Assembly: GCA_011051925.1 (NCBI GenBank)
Contig: DRKE01000346.1
Span: forward strand, 1 to 22,947
Length of the DNA stretch: 22,947 nucleotides
Source of the DNA: Deltaproteobacteria bacterium
GTDB taxonomy: Bacteria > Myxococcota_A > UBA9160 > UBA4427
Reading direction: 5' to 3'
The stretch's first letter is position 1; every line of letters begins with the position of its first letter. The translations under genes and the position numbers were made by a program. The notes under the pieces are model-generated. The model searched no databases and was not told the DNA's origin. It worked only from the letters and a program-made list of their open reading frames with translations. Shown in pieces: positions 22,783 to 22,947 of this stretch.

Positions 22783-22947
22783 TTATTCGATCACTTCCGA
22801 GACGACGCCCGAGCCCACGGTCCGGCCGCCCTCTCGGATCGCGAACCGGAGTTCCTTGTCCATCGCGATCGGCATGATCAGCTCCACCGTCATCTCCACG
22901 TTGTCACCCGGCATCACCATCTCCGTCCCCTCCGGAAGGTTCGCCAC
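22783..22947 (-). CDS. tuf: Elongation factor Tu, C-terminal 54 residues (5' end outside window)
   Basis: EF-Tu delivers aminoacyl-tRNA to the ribosome. The visible part is the end of domain 3, with LPEGTEMVMPGDNVEMTVEL, IMPIAMDKELRFAIREGGRT and VGSGVVSEVIE before TAA at 22783-22785. The match with the EF-Tu C-terminus is unambiguous. No terminator hairpin is seen in the 41-bp gap to rpsJ, so read-through into the S10 block is likely. Confidence 0.97.
   Translation of the reverse strand: MANLPEGTEMVMPGDNVEMTVELIMPIAMDKELRFAIREGGRTVGSGVVSEVIE

Overview
The window is a GC-rich bacterial chromosome segment. Every convincing gene lies on the minus strand, so transcription runs from high to low coordinates. 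It is a ribosomal-protein super-cluster (S10, spc and alpha blocks) entered from the 3' end of an EF-Tu gene. It continues into a housekeeping block and ends in the start of a pyrimidine operon. Phylum cannot be fixed from the sequence. The zinc-type S4 and L36, L30 retained, a short adenylate kinase and the SecY/L2 sequence style fit a high-GC, non-proteobacterial lineage such as an FCB-related or Gemmatimonadota/Eisenbacteria-like group. This is a low-confidence inference. No mobile element, CRISPR array, tRNA or rRNA was seen.

Layout in transcription order: tuf (partial), rpsJ, rplD, rplW, rplB, rpsS, rplV, rpsC, rplP, rpmC, rpsQ, rplN, rplE, rpsH, rplF, rplR, rpsE, rpmD, rplO, secY, adk, map, rpmJ, rpsM, rpsK, rpsD, rpoA, rplQ. 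Then tlpA-like, ftsB/divIC-like, argS, a SPOR-domain membrane protein, rfbD, lepA and lepB. A 209-bp gap follows, holding a promoter-like site and a PyrR-binding RNA hairpin, then pyrR and the 5' part of pyrB. Most junctions are a few bases or overlaps of 1-4 bases (ATGA, GTGA, TGATG), so translation is tightly coupled and much of the block is probably co-transcribed.

The most unusual feature is what is absent. rplC (L3) is missing between rpsJ and rplD, rplX (L24) between rplN and rplE, rpsN (S14) between rplE and rpsH, and infA (IF1) between map and rpmJ. The flanking genes are intact, and the first two gaps are only 2 bp. None of these proteins is encoded elsewhere in the window. L3 and L24 are the two proteins known to initiate 50S assembly in E. 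coli, so their joint absence suggests either relocation or a problem with the sequence.

The second point is regulatory. The pyrR leader carries a hairpin with a CAGCGA hexaloop that fits the PyrR-binding consensus, placed just before the likely TTG start of a PyrR with long terminal extensions. Several intercistronic hairpins also stand out: an 11-bp perfect stem with a GAGA loop between rplF and rplR, and a structured 152-bp leader before rpoA.
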